This document shows, piece by piece, positions 26,946-39,000 of a stretch of DNA of 64,000 nucleotides. This DNA comes from Elysia chlorotica (lineage: Eukaryota; Mollusca; Gastropoda; Plakobranchidae): the NCBI GenBank assembly GCA_003991915.1, contig RQTK01000111.1, forward strand, positions 217,212-281,211, in the 5' to 3' direction. The notes under the pieces were generated by a model, which ran no database searches, was not told the origin of the DNA, and saw only the letters and a list, made by a program, of their open reading frames with translations. Made by a program: the position numbers and the translations under genes. How positions within the stretch are numbered: position 1 is the first letter of the stretch; each line of letters opens with the position of its first letter.

Positions 26946-29900
26946 AAAAATAAAAATCAATAGTTATACAGCTACTACTAAAAATAATTGGTGCCACCTT
27001 CATATGGCTCCAACTGCGACAGCTGTCACAACCAATAGTTGGATCACCAAGCCAATCTGCTATTTTTCCAACTACCGGAGGAATAGCATATTGGCTATTT
27101 GTTCGATTACTGAACAAATAGCCACTTCCTTAATAATAAGGCAGGCTAAATCAAATCATTATAAATCCATATGAATGAGCATTGCTTCATGCATGTACTA
27201 ATAAAATGACTTCTGTAGGTAAATGGAACCCTATGAAGAGCAGCTTAGATATGAAGATTCTTAGTGGGACTCATAGTGACGGCCACGTGTAATTGAATAA
27301 AAATCGGGTCTCCAAGAAGACCACATTTTAGGTCTTGAAATCACCCCATCTGGCAGTGCTCAGTGCACTTAAGAGGTATGTGGTTCAAATCGCAACTGTG
27401 CACGCTACTACGAATAGAACATTTTTTCCCTTTTTGAAAAAAAACGGGTGAAGTAAACCTTACCACCTTTTTTTACAGACTGTCTCTATTATAAGGGACT
27501 ATATTAGATCACACATGAGACAAAAAAAAACTCAAACTAGCACCTGATAACTTAGTTGGTAAAGGATTAAGCTTGAGAGCAAAAGATCCAGGATAAATTC
27601 TCAGCTGCGCCCTATCTTTGACTTTAGAAACCTGTTATCTCTGTAAAAAAAATCTTTCAAAAAGCAAGGGGATGTATTTATTAAGACATAGAAAGAGAAA
27701 TAACATATTTTTTTTATTTGTGAATGTAGGGTGTTCTTTGAGTTCAAGTTCTGTGGATCTAAGATGTACCGTTGCAATAACAACAACAGCAGCAACACTA
27801 ATGTACATAACACTAGTGATCAATGATTTCCAGTCGCCCACAGGGTGAAAGCTAAAAGCTTATGAGCGCTGATCGGTATAATAATGCCCCTATAAAAATC
27901 AACTAGCCCCACAGAGTCACCGCTCCTTGTGACCGCTGGTAAGTTGGCATCGGCTTTATCAGAATGGAAAAGACAATTCTTATTAACGCTGAAAACATGA
28001 GAAGACTCACCGCAAACACAGTCGCAGGATGTGTGACGTCAAGGGCTGGACTGGGGCAATTTTTAAAATGGACATAGCGGAGCGTAGGCTTCACTAAGAA
28101 CAAGACTGATCAGATTTTTTAAATCAGCGTCATCAAATTAAGGGGGCATCGCTGACATATAATAATTTTGAACTAAATTTTAAAAAATATTGTCTTGCGA
28201 GCATTTAATTTTCAATTATCTCTTAAATTCTTTTTTACTGCATGTATTTGTATTGTACTTTCACATGGTTACACAATCATGTTCATTACAGTGTTGTCTA
28301 CACGCTAGGCCCACGCACTGGTGTAGATCCACATGTTGAATTAATCTCGCAGATTTGTATCGGAGTTTCCTACTGAACTAGTGCAGTAATTTTTTTCAGT
28401 TAGATCAAGATCTACTTAGTTTTTTTGTTTTTTTTTAAATGGACGTTGATAAACCAATAGCCTCTGGGACAAAAAACACAAGTTGCATTGTAACGGAAAT
28501 GCTATACTGTAGACAGACTGTGGATGGGTCAGGATCAGGGTCTAGGTGTCTACTCTGTGGGTTTCACCTAAAGCTGATTGGCGCGGATTTCAAGCACTTT
28601 AAAGCATCGATAAGTTCAAGATTCACCCTGCGGGCGGTCTAAGACTCAATGTGCTTTGTATAAAAATAATTAAAAATTTAATAAAGATTGGTCTAGGAAA
28701 AAATACATTTCCGAAAACAATGTCTCTGTACATGTTTCAAACATAAGAGATGTGAGGCAAGAACCATTTCTCAAAAGTGACTTTATAGTGACAGCTGAAG
28801 CACAATTTAAAGATCTATTTATATAAATCATAGTTATACAATGCTTCATAAGTCTCAAACATTTACAAGGCACTTTTTCCTCATACAGCAATTACCTGAT
28901 ATCCAAACTCTTTCTGCCTCTCGGCAGCAGCAAGAATGTCATAAGAAAAAGAAGTCTCTCCATCTCTATATGCTGATATGACTTGAGAGGGGTCTAAAGC
29001 CACATCGAAGGGGTGATCTGGATACTCTTTCTGCCACAGTTCTTTTGTCTCTAGAAGGCTTTTTTTCTTTGCTTTCTCATTTCTGAGAAGTGTATGGTCC
29101 ACCACAAAACCGTTTAATAGCTGTTCATATAGACAGGGAAGAGAAATTGATCATATTAGAAATGGTTTCAGTTTTTTTGTTTTATTTTAGTCAAAACTGG
29201 AAACTAGTAATTCTTAGGAAATACCTAAACAATTTAGTGAAAGGCTGAATCAAAGAATGAAAAACTATGAGCAGGAAAGGAAAGGAATGGCAGCAAGTCA
29301 GGCGAATGTTAAGCACAATATAAGATAAAAGCCACAAAACCACCAGAACTTAAAACCTGAGGTGTGTCTGTGAGAAAGATTCAGAGAGGCAGAGAGAAAG
29401 TTGCAGGTAGAATAGTGGCGGTTGTGGTTGGCTCAGTACCATGTATGTACAATAATGTAATGTAGATGGAATCAATGTAATCGAAGCACTCAGCCACACA
29501 TGAATTATTGCTTCAATAACCCTTGCATAGACTGCCGAATTATTGAAAATAAAATAGCTAGATTGTCGAGTCTGTGGTGTATTATATTTAAATGCTATCA
29601 GCAATTAAAGAACACTTACCCTTTCACAATCAGCGCAGTAGGAGGCTGGACATAACATGTGACAATGCCACACCCAGGCGACATCAGTGGGTGCTTCTAA
29701 TATTTTATCCTTATGACTGGCAGCCAGAGGCAGGAAAAATCTTTCGTACCTGGCAGCAAACATAATGTAGGTTTATGTGAATTTCTCAAAATCTTTGGAA
29801 AGATTTTAGAAAGTAAAATTAAATCAACAATTTAAGTGTTTCCATCTATATATCACAATAAAAAATCAGAAAAGCTACATCGCCTGGATGTTAAATAAAG

Positions 29901-30719
29901 TGCAAAAATTACCTTATAATAGTCTAACCTCTTGCAAAAAAACAATTAATTCTGATATCCAGTTTTATAGTTATTTATAACTTAGAAGTGACAATACCCC
30001 TTGCAGTAATACAAATTTCATCTGTTTTAAAATAAAATCCCACGTAATTATGTAAAAATGCAAAACAGGAACAAGACTTATTTACATTAATACTATTAGT
30101 AACAATATTCCTTGTAAACTCGAATTATGTTGTTTTGACATGATCATGGCCAAATTTCATCATGATGAGTTGATCTTTTCTATTATTTGCAATCATTTTT
30201 ATTCATATATAAACCCAACCAAATACAGATTAAGATCAGTCTAACCTCAAAAGGAAAAAAATAACACCAAATCTTTCTGAAAATCATTATCACTCTTTTC
30301 ATGCTAGCAGAATTAATGTAAAATTTCATTTAAAATATATTTACAAATAATATCTTCTTTGCTTCTTATTAATTACATTCTTTAACTTATAAATATACTG
30401 TTTCAGTAGCTTTCTGTCCAATAAAACATTTATGTAGTACTTAGCTTTCCAAAAAGTTGCATGCAAAAAATAAAAAAATAATTTATTGGATTTAATCGCA
30501 ATAGTAAATTTGTGTCTAATCTTGTTCTATGTGTAAAAAAGAAAAGGAATATTTAAGTGCAGACCTGTACAAGGCTTGCCGCAAGATGCCTTCATCTCTC
30601 AAAGCTGGCAGCTGATCACAATCCTCTAGGAACCTCACATGGTTGTAGCTAGCTGCCAGTAAATCCACAGATGGTTTGATCTGCTTTAATTTCTTATCGT
30701 TGGCTGCCTTTGATGACAT
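15554..30719 (-). CDS. Glycine-rich domain-containing protein 1-like (DUF1399 family)
   Basis: Twelve coding exons, 5' to 3' on the minus strand: 30719-30565, 29749-29620, 29120-28896, 26721-26452, 25844-25626, 24612-24355, 22379-22204, 21444-21294, 20062-19924, 18976-18801, 17966-17820 and 15925-15554. All phases agree and give about 805 residues from ATG (MSSKAAND) to TGA. The N-terminal 260 residues are DUF1399-like, with two related motifs: AWVWHCHML (76-84) and DLMWHTHQL (211-219). The middle (about 260-690) is probably beta-rich and unnamed. The last exon begins VAPVPSEDMAFVMAAGF and ends in about 90 residues rich in Gly and Cys (GGCGG units). No signal peptide or membrane segment is seen. 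Plant GRDPs of this family are linked to development and stress; the animal function is unknown to me. The exon 1 donor (GTCTGC) is weak, but the phase and the protein (ALYR|YERFF) support it. Confidence 0.92.
16270..16400 (-). mobile_element. Possible ancient SINE remnant
   Basis: Only the central block (GACTGAATCAACCAATAGGG, then ACAAAATCC) and a decayed tRNA-like head (TCGAACTAGGCAC) resemble the SINE copies elsewhere in the window. It lies in the last intron of the DUF1399 gene. Confidence 0.4.
16736..16826. repeat. (GGGA)n/(GA)n/(GACA)n microsatellite
   Basis: A compound purine-rich array of GGGA, GA and GACA units in the last intron of the DUF1399 gene. Confidence 0.95.
21509..21635. 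repeat. (GA)n microsatellite with duplicated edge
   Basis: Two GA runs are separated by a copy of GGGCCTAAAAAATATAG, which also precedes the first run. The array has therefore duplicated along with its flank. It is intronic in the DUF1399 gene. Confidence 0.9.
22968..23211. repeat. Tandem duplication, ~120-bp unit with GA tract
   Basis: Unit 1 (22968-23087) and unit 2 (23088-23211) are nearly identical over ACACCATAATACCAATTAGT through ATTGGTCATATCAAAAAGAG, and each ends in a GA run of different length. The duplication is recent. It is intronic in the DUF1399 gene. Confidence 0.92.
23212..23395. repeat. Degenerate ATTGGTCATATCA array
   Basis: This continues the preceding duplication with more diverged units built on ATTGGTCATATCA-like cores (near 23245, 23290 and 23338). 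The intervening CATACACCC/CATACATCC and AGAGCTGCCATACC segments also repeat. ATTGG is an inverted CCAAT box, but no function is claimed. Confidence 0.7.
26894..26942. repeat. (AAT)n microsatellite
   Basis: An uninterrupted AAT run in an intron of the DUF1399 gene. Confidence 0.95.
27330..27425 (+). mobile_element. tRNA-like SINE head (weak)
   Basis: GTGGTTCAAATCGCAACT resembles a pol III B box, and the 45 bases before it (GGCAGTGCTCAGTGCACTTA) resemble a decayed tRNA-like half. No body or second copy was identified. It could equally be chance. Confidence 0.3.
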
Positions 30720-30793
30720 AGCTATTCACAGGTATTTTCTTGAGTGAAATACTCAAACGTAGGCCTTACACATGACAGGGAGGGTTTTGACAT
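30720..30793 (-). promoter_or_regulatory. 5' UTR segment of the DUF1399 gene with an upstream ORF
   Basis: On the minus strand a good acceptor (TTCCTTCTTAG) ends just before 30793. The exon so defined starts with ATG and reads 23 codons to a TAG whose last base is two bases before the main ATG. This suggests a spliced 5' UTR exon with a uORF; a non-coding first exon would lie further up, above 30794. The acceptor and ORF are seen; their use is inferred. Confidence 0.5.
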
Positions 30794-31301
30794 CTAAGAA
30801 GGAATAAAAAGAGTAAGATAGTTAACTTTTAATTTCTTTTTAATATTATCATCTTGTACTTTAGTATTCAGAATGCAAAATTTATCACTTTTATAATAAC
30901 CTCCTTATCCATTTTTTTCTTTCATAATATCAGATTTTTTCATGGAGTTCTAAATGTTTTCTCTGTTGCGACACTTGGTAAAAAAATTCTCGCCTAAAAG
31001 TGAGAGAATAGTAATTTATAAGTTTAGATCTAGATTTCTAGCTTTCGACCTAGACAGTGTGTAAAATTGACTGATCGTAACGCGATCGAAAATCGGTTGG
31101 AGCCTATCTAATCTAATCTAGACTCCAGAAAAAGAATCATGGAATAGGCCTAAAAACAAGAATCTCGGTTAGCCAAATGGACGTCTGCTTTCACTAGATT
31201 TCTAGTTTCAGCTTATTTTTCCTGACTATTTATTGCATTTGCCACGGTAAATTGTAAAAAGTGTGAGATCAGCTTCGCTAACCCTAGAATGGTGGGGGGT
31301 A

Positions 31302-31393
31302 AAAACGATCGTCACATCAAAAAGAAGACTATGCCATAATATGCCATAAAACGATCGTCACATCAAAAAGAAGACTATGCCATAATATGCCAT
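31302..31393. repeat. 46-bp tandem duplication
   Basis: Two essentially identical copies of AAAACGATCGTCACATCAAA followed by AAGAAGACTATGCCATAATA lie end to end, just upstream of the DUF1399 gene. The copies look very recent. Confidence 0.95.
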
Positions 31394-32434
31394 GTTGTAT
31401 ATGCTCGATACTGACGGCTATCGGTATGACAACAGTATGACTCAGTGTTTATTTAAAATAGATCTACAATACAACGACGAGCCGAGTGTTCACCCAGCCG
31501 AACCGAGGGGATATTCAAGGACTCGTGGAATTATTTATAAGGGCTCAAGCACACCAAACTAGGCCAAGTGTGGGTCGCCATTCACAGATGACAAAGTAGT
31601 TTGTCCTGGTATGCACACCCTGGCAAACACAGTTGCCGGCCCAAGCATGTGATACCAGGATCAAAGGCGGTGGTCAGCTATCTGAGTCAAAGCATGCCCA
31701 GTAGTTATGCGCATGGCCACATTTTCAAATATTTCAAAATCTTAAATTTCATAAATCATTTTTAATGTGATCCTATTATAACTTTCTAAGACTTAAAATT
31801 TGGGTATACATACTTAAATAGAGGTATTGTAGAGAATGTGTTAAGGTTTGAATCGAGAGCCGGAAAAAAATGGTGGACGCCCTAATCAGACCAACACAGA
31901 ATGTGACAGATCAAATTTTGCCCCAGCGTCACAATGCACAGGTTAGCGGCCTGGCATCACAAGCTGTAATCTGTTGGCTTACATCCTGTGTGCCTCGAGA
32001 AATGAAAAGCCACTGAAAATGGATAGTTGCATAATTATATTGTCTGTGATTGGCTGGGATGGATGAATGAGTTGGTATGTTCGCACAATTAAATTACACA
32101 TTTCCGCGGATTACAAAACCGATTATAATTGTTACAAGGGAGGAAAGTAGGAGAAAGCGTGTAAAGGCGGAAAATTCCAAGGAAAGGAAGAAATTCCGCC
32201 TTTATTGTAAAACGAAAAAAAAACAACAACCAGGATTTTCGCGGATCCGCAGAAAACTACATCCATGCAAAATTATTTGGACGGACCGTCAACTCGAATA
32301 AGTAAAGTTATCTCCTCAGTTCTAAAATTTAGACTGAAGAATCAATATAGATCTTGAATCTAGATTTTTTTCAAGATTCTTCTAAGTTACTCTAAGCTGT
32401 TATGAGAATTTAAAAGCACTGCAGACGTGACTTT

Positions 32435-32934
32435 TGTGGTCCCTAACCTGTGGGTGATCAAATGGGAGGGTGGGCAAGCGAGTGTGAGAGACAGAGATAG
32501 AGTTTCAATTGCTTTTAAATATATCAATGTTAGGTGATTGTGTATGTTTATCCCCACCACCATTCACCCTTCCTTGCCCCCACACATTGTAGTTTGTACC
32601 CATGTTCAAATAAACAATGGAATACAATAAAATAGTTCTGTCATTTTGAATCCAACAAATCATGCCAATACAATAAAAGAATAATTTGAAAAATTACAGG
32701 GAATACAGCTGGCTGGTGTTTTATTCAATTGTAATCTATTAGATTAGAAGAAAAAAAAACAGGGAGTACAGCTGGCAGGTAGATCTATAATTTCATTTAA
32801 TTTTTTTTTTCTTTTAAAATAACAAAAAGATAGAAAGTACATCTGGCAGAAATGGTATCTCATTCAATGTTACTAATCGAATTCCGCCCATCCACCCATC
32901 TGATCGCCACAGGTTAGGGACCACAAAACTCAAG
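32435..32934. mobile_element. hAT-like MITE with terminal inverted repeats
   Basis: The left end TTTGTGGTCCCTAACCTGTG and the right end, its reverse complement CACAGGTTAGGGACCACAAA, form inverted repeats that extend with mismatches to about 38 bp. The end sequence resembles hAT-type termini (GGTTCTTAACCTGTGGG). The roughly 500-bp interior has no transposase and contains three diverged copies of an ACAGGGAATACAGCTGGC segment (near 32696, 32760 and 32832). The target-site duplication is unclear; ACT flanks both sides. Confidence 0.8.
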
Positions 32935-33276
32935 GAGTCCCAATTTTAAGAAAGTCACTTTTTCAATTTCCAACTTTCTACCTATTCTAGACTCTAGATC
33001 TAGATATTAGATCAAGGTATATATATAATAATTATCTAGATCTAGCAGTAGCACTGCGTGATACTAATAGGATTACTTTCATAGTATGCTAAACGAAGCT
33101 GTAGACTTGATAGGAAATAAATTTAAAATCTAGAGCTAGAAATATTATCCCTAAGCCTAATAAAATGGAGTTCTAGAAATAGTATTATAAGCAGTACTCT
33201 TAAATGATCAACACTTAATGACTTCAACTGCAGTCTTACTCTGACGAAAGCCGGAAGTAAAACTGCAAAAGCCAGC

Positions 33277-33279
<3 letters not shown>

Positions 33280-33331
<52 letters not shown>
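33280..33331. repeat. (CT)n microsatellite
   Basis: An uninterrupted CT run. It is followed by a short duplication of AAAAACTCTAGAGTTT (near 33360 and 33405). Confidence 0.95.
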
Positions 33332-33334
<3 letters not shown>

Positions 33335-33548
33335 CAATACTAAACCAAAGAGTTGTCTTAAAAACTCTAGAGTTTTTACTAGTCAGGTTTGTGATGAGAT
33401 ACTTAAAAACTCTAGAGTTTGTACTAGGTTTGTGATGAGATAGGATAAACTCATAGATATATAATTAGCTATTTATTATATCTATGGATAAACTTAATTG
33501 ATCCTCAAGGGAAATTTGTTCAGTACTTTGGGCAAAAATTACGACATC

Positions 33549-34560
33549 GCGAAGCATACTACCCACTGGATGCTCTGTAGTAAATTTTCCTGTATAGATC
33601 AAATGATTTAATAATAAACTGTTCATGTACACTTTTATAAAATGAGCAGAATTTCTGCTTTCCGTTATCTGTGATCAAAATAAAAGAGCTCAGAAATAAT
33701 TTTAACTGTAGGCTACTGAGTGGCATTTAAAATTTTCCCTTATAAAAAGACACAAAACAATGTAAGACTCAGGTTGTCTACCATAGTTAAAAGAAACAAC
33801 ATTCAATAATAATATTATGTCTTGCAGTTCCATTTCTTGGTAAATTAATGTGGCTTGAGATCCACAGAAACACAAGAGTGATGAGATATTTATCGTGAAT
33901 AAATTTAATTTTGAGAAGCATGGCATTTGTTTCTGGAGAGATTTTTTTAAGCTTCCACAATTGTAGGGCTGATTTTGAATCTGGACAAAAGACTGTTTGT
34001 GTTGACAGTGACAAGTTTCTCTGGAAAAGTTAATTTATATATATTTATATATCGGGGCTCTGTATCCAGCATTTACAATAGCTTTAAAAGCAGAGAACCA
34101 TCTGTATGAGTATGGATCCATTCCTCATGGTAGATGTCAATCATATTCACAGTTGCTCTTTAGCCTATAATAATAAAAAGTTGTTTGTTTTACAACATTT
34201 TCATTTACCAGTTTTACGTTTGATTTGTGGGTTTAGATGTGGTGTTTTAATCTGTCTTTCTGTTTGGGATCTTGTTTAAGGAAGATGGCACTTTTCTCAT
34301 TGTTCTTTTGCCTGGTGGAGAAGAGAATGGGGTTTAAGTCTGTTTTTTTTTCTCTCATGTTGCCACACGTTTTGTTTTTTGTTACACAGTTATTAGGCTC
34401 CTAGGCATCCATCTTTCGTGAGTTCAAATGCTGCTTTTTCTCTGTCGTTTGTTTTGAAACATTTTCATTAGTTTGATTTGTGGGTTTAGAAGTGGTGTTT
34501 TCATTTATGTTTCTGTTTGGGTTAGGAAGATGGCACAGTTCTCTTTATTCAATACTAGAC
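33549..34560 (-). mobile_element. LINE 3' fragment (same family as 49233-50950)
   Basis: It matches the LINE copy in the KLHDC10 intron from the shared 3' boundary (GCATACTA..CACTGG) through AAACTGTTCATG, CCCTTATAAAAAGACACAAA and CTTCCACAATTGTAGGGCTG. Both copies start at the same point, which marks the element's 3' end. A second, partial copy of the GAAACATTTTCATTAGTTTG to GGAAGATGGCAC block lies at about 34450-34560. No reverse-transcriptase motif remains in this copy. Confidence 0.75.
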
Positions 34561-35361
34561 AAAGAGAATCCTGCGAAGCCTCTTCGTCTCTGCATTTCGA
34601 AATGCAGATGACCAAAAAATCCACAACATGTGCAGCTGTGCCCCTTCCCCCGCATGCTAAAAATGTTCCCCTAGCATTCTATTCCTATGGTGATGGACCG
34701 CTCATTATTTTTAATGTTGCCAAAAAGATTGATTTAAAAAAAAATCAGTGTAAGCCTACTGTTTTTCTGAATTGTCTATATCGAAACTTGAACACCACCA
34801 TCATGAGCAAACTTTACAAAATAAGGGCAAAAAATTAACTGGTGTGAAATGCAAAACCCGCTTACTGACATTTTCGTTTTTCGTGAGTTAAGCACCCATG
34901 AAGAAACTCTCAACCTCCAGCTTTACACGAACATAGATGATTGGTTAGTTTCAGCTTTTTGTTTTCCACTGAAGACATTTAAACTATCAGCAGCAAGAAA
35001 CTGGCGCATCAATATCAATATGAGCTATGAGTATGACACAGGATAATATCTGTGCTATTGCAATTTGCCCATGACAATTAAAGCGGCGTTGTATGAAAAC
35101 CCCGTAATTGACAACTGACTTACTTTGTTGGTTTCTAAATAGTCGCAAAGCTGTGTATACACATGCAAAAACAATCGTATTATAGACACAATGAGAATTT
35201 AAGAAAGGTGTTTTTAATGGGCGTCTCGTGGGCATTGAAAAAAAACGTGTATATAGGCACCAGAATCAGCAGAAAGAAGAGATCAAAATCACTCCAATCA
35301 ATATATCGATTAGCTTATCAAATATCCGTTCGATTAGCCTGCATCACGTACGCAGGACAGG

Positions 35362-35380
35362 GACTACTACTACTACTACT

Positions 35381-35460
<80 letters not shown>
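35362..35460. repeat. (CTA)n microsatellite
   Basis: CTA repeats with a short ACC interruption, within the intergenic region upstream of NDUFA5. Confidence 0.95.
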
Positions 35461-36076
35461 CGCGCCACGTCGTATTTTATGCCTTGTGTCTGATATGGCT
35501 CCTCCCATAACACATTGTGATTTTCGCACTATTTTTCTTCTTCTTCTTCTTCGTTCACTTGAAAATGACTACATTCGCACTATGATGTACCATTGTTACT
35601 ATTACTAGGGGAATCTCTTTGCATGGTACTTCTATAGTATGCGTGATGCGCAGCTAGGCTTTATGTCCCCCTTTTCCTCTCCCCATTTACGTTCAAATTC
35701 CGCCGTGCTGTGACGCCACTGTGCTATCTAGTGCTATTCATAGAAATCTGTGCTGTGGCAAAATCGAAACTAGAAACGAAAAATAACTGCAGCGGACTGT
35801 TGTTTTGTTTAGTTTTCAGTTGACCTTTCCATTGTTTTAGAATTCACTGTTTAGACTTTGTCTTTCACTTCCAGTATTTTGATTGTTTTGTTGACATTAG
35901 TCTAAATCTAGATCTAGAAATCTAATAGAATTATCTAGAGATCTTAATCTAGATAAGCCACTCATTCTAGAAATCTAGACCTAAACCCTCAAGGAAAGTT
36001 TATCTGGAAATCTACAGAAAACGATTGTATAGACTTTCCAAAAAAGAATCCAAGTCCTACTGCAAATTGAGAAAAG

Positions 36077-39000
36077 ATGGCTGGTATTCACAAAGTGGTA
36101 ATTGATTTGAGCTAGTTAGTCAATAAAAATATTTAAAAATTGTAAATTTGATGACTCGTAGGTTTCCTGACTAATTTTGTTTTACTCCAAATAAGATGCT
36201 ACCAGATGAGAATTGAACATGTAGGCCTACTCAACTGCTGATGATTAGTTCTGGGCATGATTAAAGGTCTCTAGAACTATCTAGGCTGAGTTTACCATTT
36301 GTCTTTAAAATAAGAAGATCATCAAGATGTATCAAATCAATCAGTAGGGTAGACTGGTGCATAGAGGGCTTGAGAGAGGATAATCAATGAGTAAATGTGA
36401 ATGTAGGGTATACCCAACTGACATCATGCTGAGTTTGAAGCCAGTCTGCCAAAAACAGCATAAAAATTGTACTAAAAGTTTAAAAACTCTAAATCTAATT
36501 AATAAATGTTTTTAAAAAATGTAGTTGAAAAGAAAGGTTATGTACATTTATACATTTTTATGCTCTAGTGCACTTACAAAGACTTTTCACAACTGTTTTC
36601 TTTTTTAAATTCAATGAAACTTATTTTATCAATTTCTTTACAAGCACTTGTCCTTATTTTTCTCTCATGTAATATATGTAATTTTTTAATCTAATTTTCT
36701 TCACAGACAACTGGTCTGACAGGCCTAGCTGTTGCACGACACCCTCATCAGGTAATTCACACTGACACAGTACATTCTTCTTTTTTGTAGGCCACTTAGA
36801 TACATCTAGAGCGCAAATCGTCCTACAGGGTATAACCAACTGGCACTATAATTTGACCGGCTGAGACAGAAGTCCAGGTCTCACCACATTGTCTCATGTA
36901 TGGCAGGACATAGAAAAATCTTGGGGCCCAACCACAATATGACAATATAGCCTATATTGCTAATGTTGAAGAAAAAACAAAACAACAACTCGCTTGTCAG
37001 TTTTGTGGGCTAAGTCCACACAACAATGCTTCAACTGCTAGCCTAGATATAAATTTATATATTTCTTCAGAGACTGTTTGAGTTTGAAACTATTAAATCC
37101 AACTTGAGTTCAATGAGCTTACATTATATTTGCATCTGATTGTGTATGCAGTAAAGGAGATTAGTTTTTATCTGTGAGCAAAGTTAACCTTTCTGTAACA
37201 AAAAACATGACATATATAGTTAAGAAAGAATTTTCTGCCCAAGTTTCAATTGCGTTATGTCTATGGTTACAAGAGATTTCATATAGACTTTTTGAATTTA
37301 ACATTGTGATTACTTATATCTCAAGCTTGTTCTCATATTGCTTTTCCAAATTGTGATTACTTATATATCTTAAGCTTTTAGTACTCAATATGCTTTTCCA
37401 CCAATTGAAACAATAATGAACACACCTGGCTTTTAAATATTGAAATAATCTCCTCAGATTTCATTTTAAGAAATAACATGATTTTTTCAAATGTTCACTT
37501 TTTTACTTTCTCATTTATTTTTCTTTTATATGAAAGACATTGAAAGTGCTATACAACCGCATTTTGGGTCAACTTGAAAAGATGCCTGCGGATGCTGGCT
37601 ACCGCAAACATACATCAGAGATAATCAAGGGTCGCCTTCAAGCAGTCCAAGCTGTAAGTCTCTTAGAATGCTTTGTTGCTGAGTTAAATACAGACCTGCT
37701 AATATTACGGTTTGGATGTAATTTATTACACCAAAATGCGACAAACTACACCTTACTGGTGGTCCTTGTCATATTACAGAGAGCTAAAAATAGTACATGT
37801 ATGATCGATAACGGTTTAATTTCCAGCCACAGGTTCATAACTTTTGATATAAATGAACTTAAAGTTATATATCGTTCACGTAAAAAAAAAAATGTTTATT
37901 TTTAGAATATAACGAGGAATTTACTTTCAAGACATTCTCAAGGCTTTGTCATGTAGTGCTGACAGGCATTAAATGAGTCACAATATAGATCATCTGATAT
38001 CATAATGGGTCTGATCTCTTTCTCACAAAAGTCACCTGATGCTTGTAAGCGGGCTCGTGCAGAAAGTCATAATAAAATAGGTCTGTGCTCTAGCCCAATT
38101 AGCAGATTGTTTACAAAAAAAAAAAAAATTTTTTGTTTAAAAAAAAAATTTCAATTATCACATGATTTTGTTTACGTTTTTTTTTTTTTAGAGAAAAAGG
38201 TCAGCCCCATCATCTAGATCTAGATTTTCGACTCTAGATTAAAGCTCGATTACTGAGGCATAAATCCATTAATGTAGTGTTCAATTTACAGATCAGTGTT
38301 TTTTCATAGATTTGTAATGCTTACTTTAGTTAACTGTTTATCTTTGGCTCTCAATGACAGATACCATTATAACAGGGTTTGTAAAAAGAAAGTGTACTTT
38401 TATATACATGTACCTCCATGATATTAATTAAATCCAAGATTATTTTCTGCACTAAATCTTTCTATTTTTGAGAACAGAACTGTTGTACAACTTGTGCACC
38501 CATGAACCTTATTTAATTTGCAATGTACCCTTAGTGGCACACAATCTGTTTGTATAAATATTCTTCTCAATGCTCATAATGGGTGCCAGATAAGAATTGT
38601 TAGAGGAGTCAAGTCTCTAGTTAGATAATTTTTTTCATAAATTGTATGTACGTAATAGGTTCATGGTTTGAATCTTTACACGAAACAGGTTTTACAGAGC
38701 AGCTAACCCTTGAAAAGATCTGTAGGCTGTGTTATAAATGTGTTCACAAAACTCGTTAGTCTGCATATTTTAATAAAATGTGTATGGGCTTAGGAGTTGG
38801 TAAACTTTCAAGACTTTAAAATTATTTTAAAATGTCATTTTATCATCTTGAATTACTGGAACATTTGCATACATTGTGTCCGATTTTGATCCAGGCCAGT
38901 GTTTATTTGTGTTTCTTTTATTCTAATAATACCTTTTTTTTTTTAAGGTTATCATTTTTTTTCCAGCTCGGTGCTTAGTCATATTTTGTTTACTTTATTT

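Larger units (their letters stand above)
30794..36076. other. Head-to-head intergenic region
   Basis: About 5.3 kb between the 5' ends of the minus-strand DUF1399 gene and plus-strand NDUFA5. It holds a short tandem duplication, a hAT-like MITE, a LINE 3' fragment, CT and CTA microsatellites, and clusters of TCTAGATCTAGA-like words near both ends (31020-31205 and 35905-35975). The promoters must lie at its edges, but I see no clear TATA box. No coding exon was recognised. Confidence 0.7.

Noticed and set aside
34473-34838. 121-codon plus-strand frame
   Set aside because: It begins inside the LINE 3' fragment, has no recognised motif and lacks convincing splice sites.
35163-35608. Poly-Leu, poly-Thr and poly-Val frames
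   Set aside because: They are translations of the (CTA)n microsatellite.
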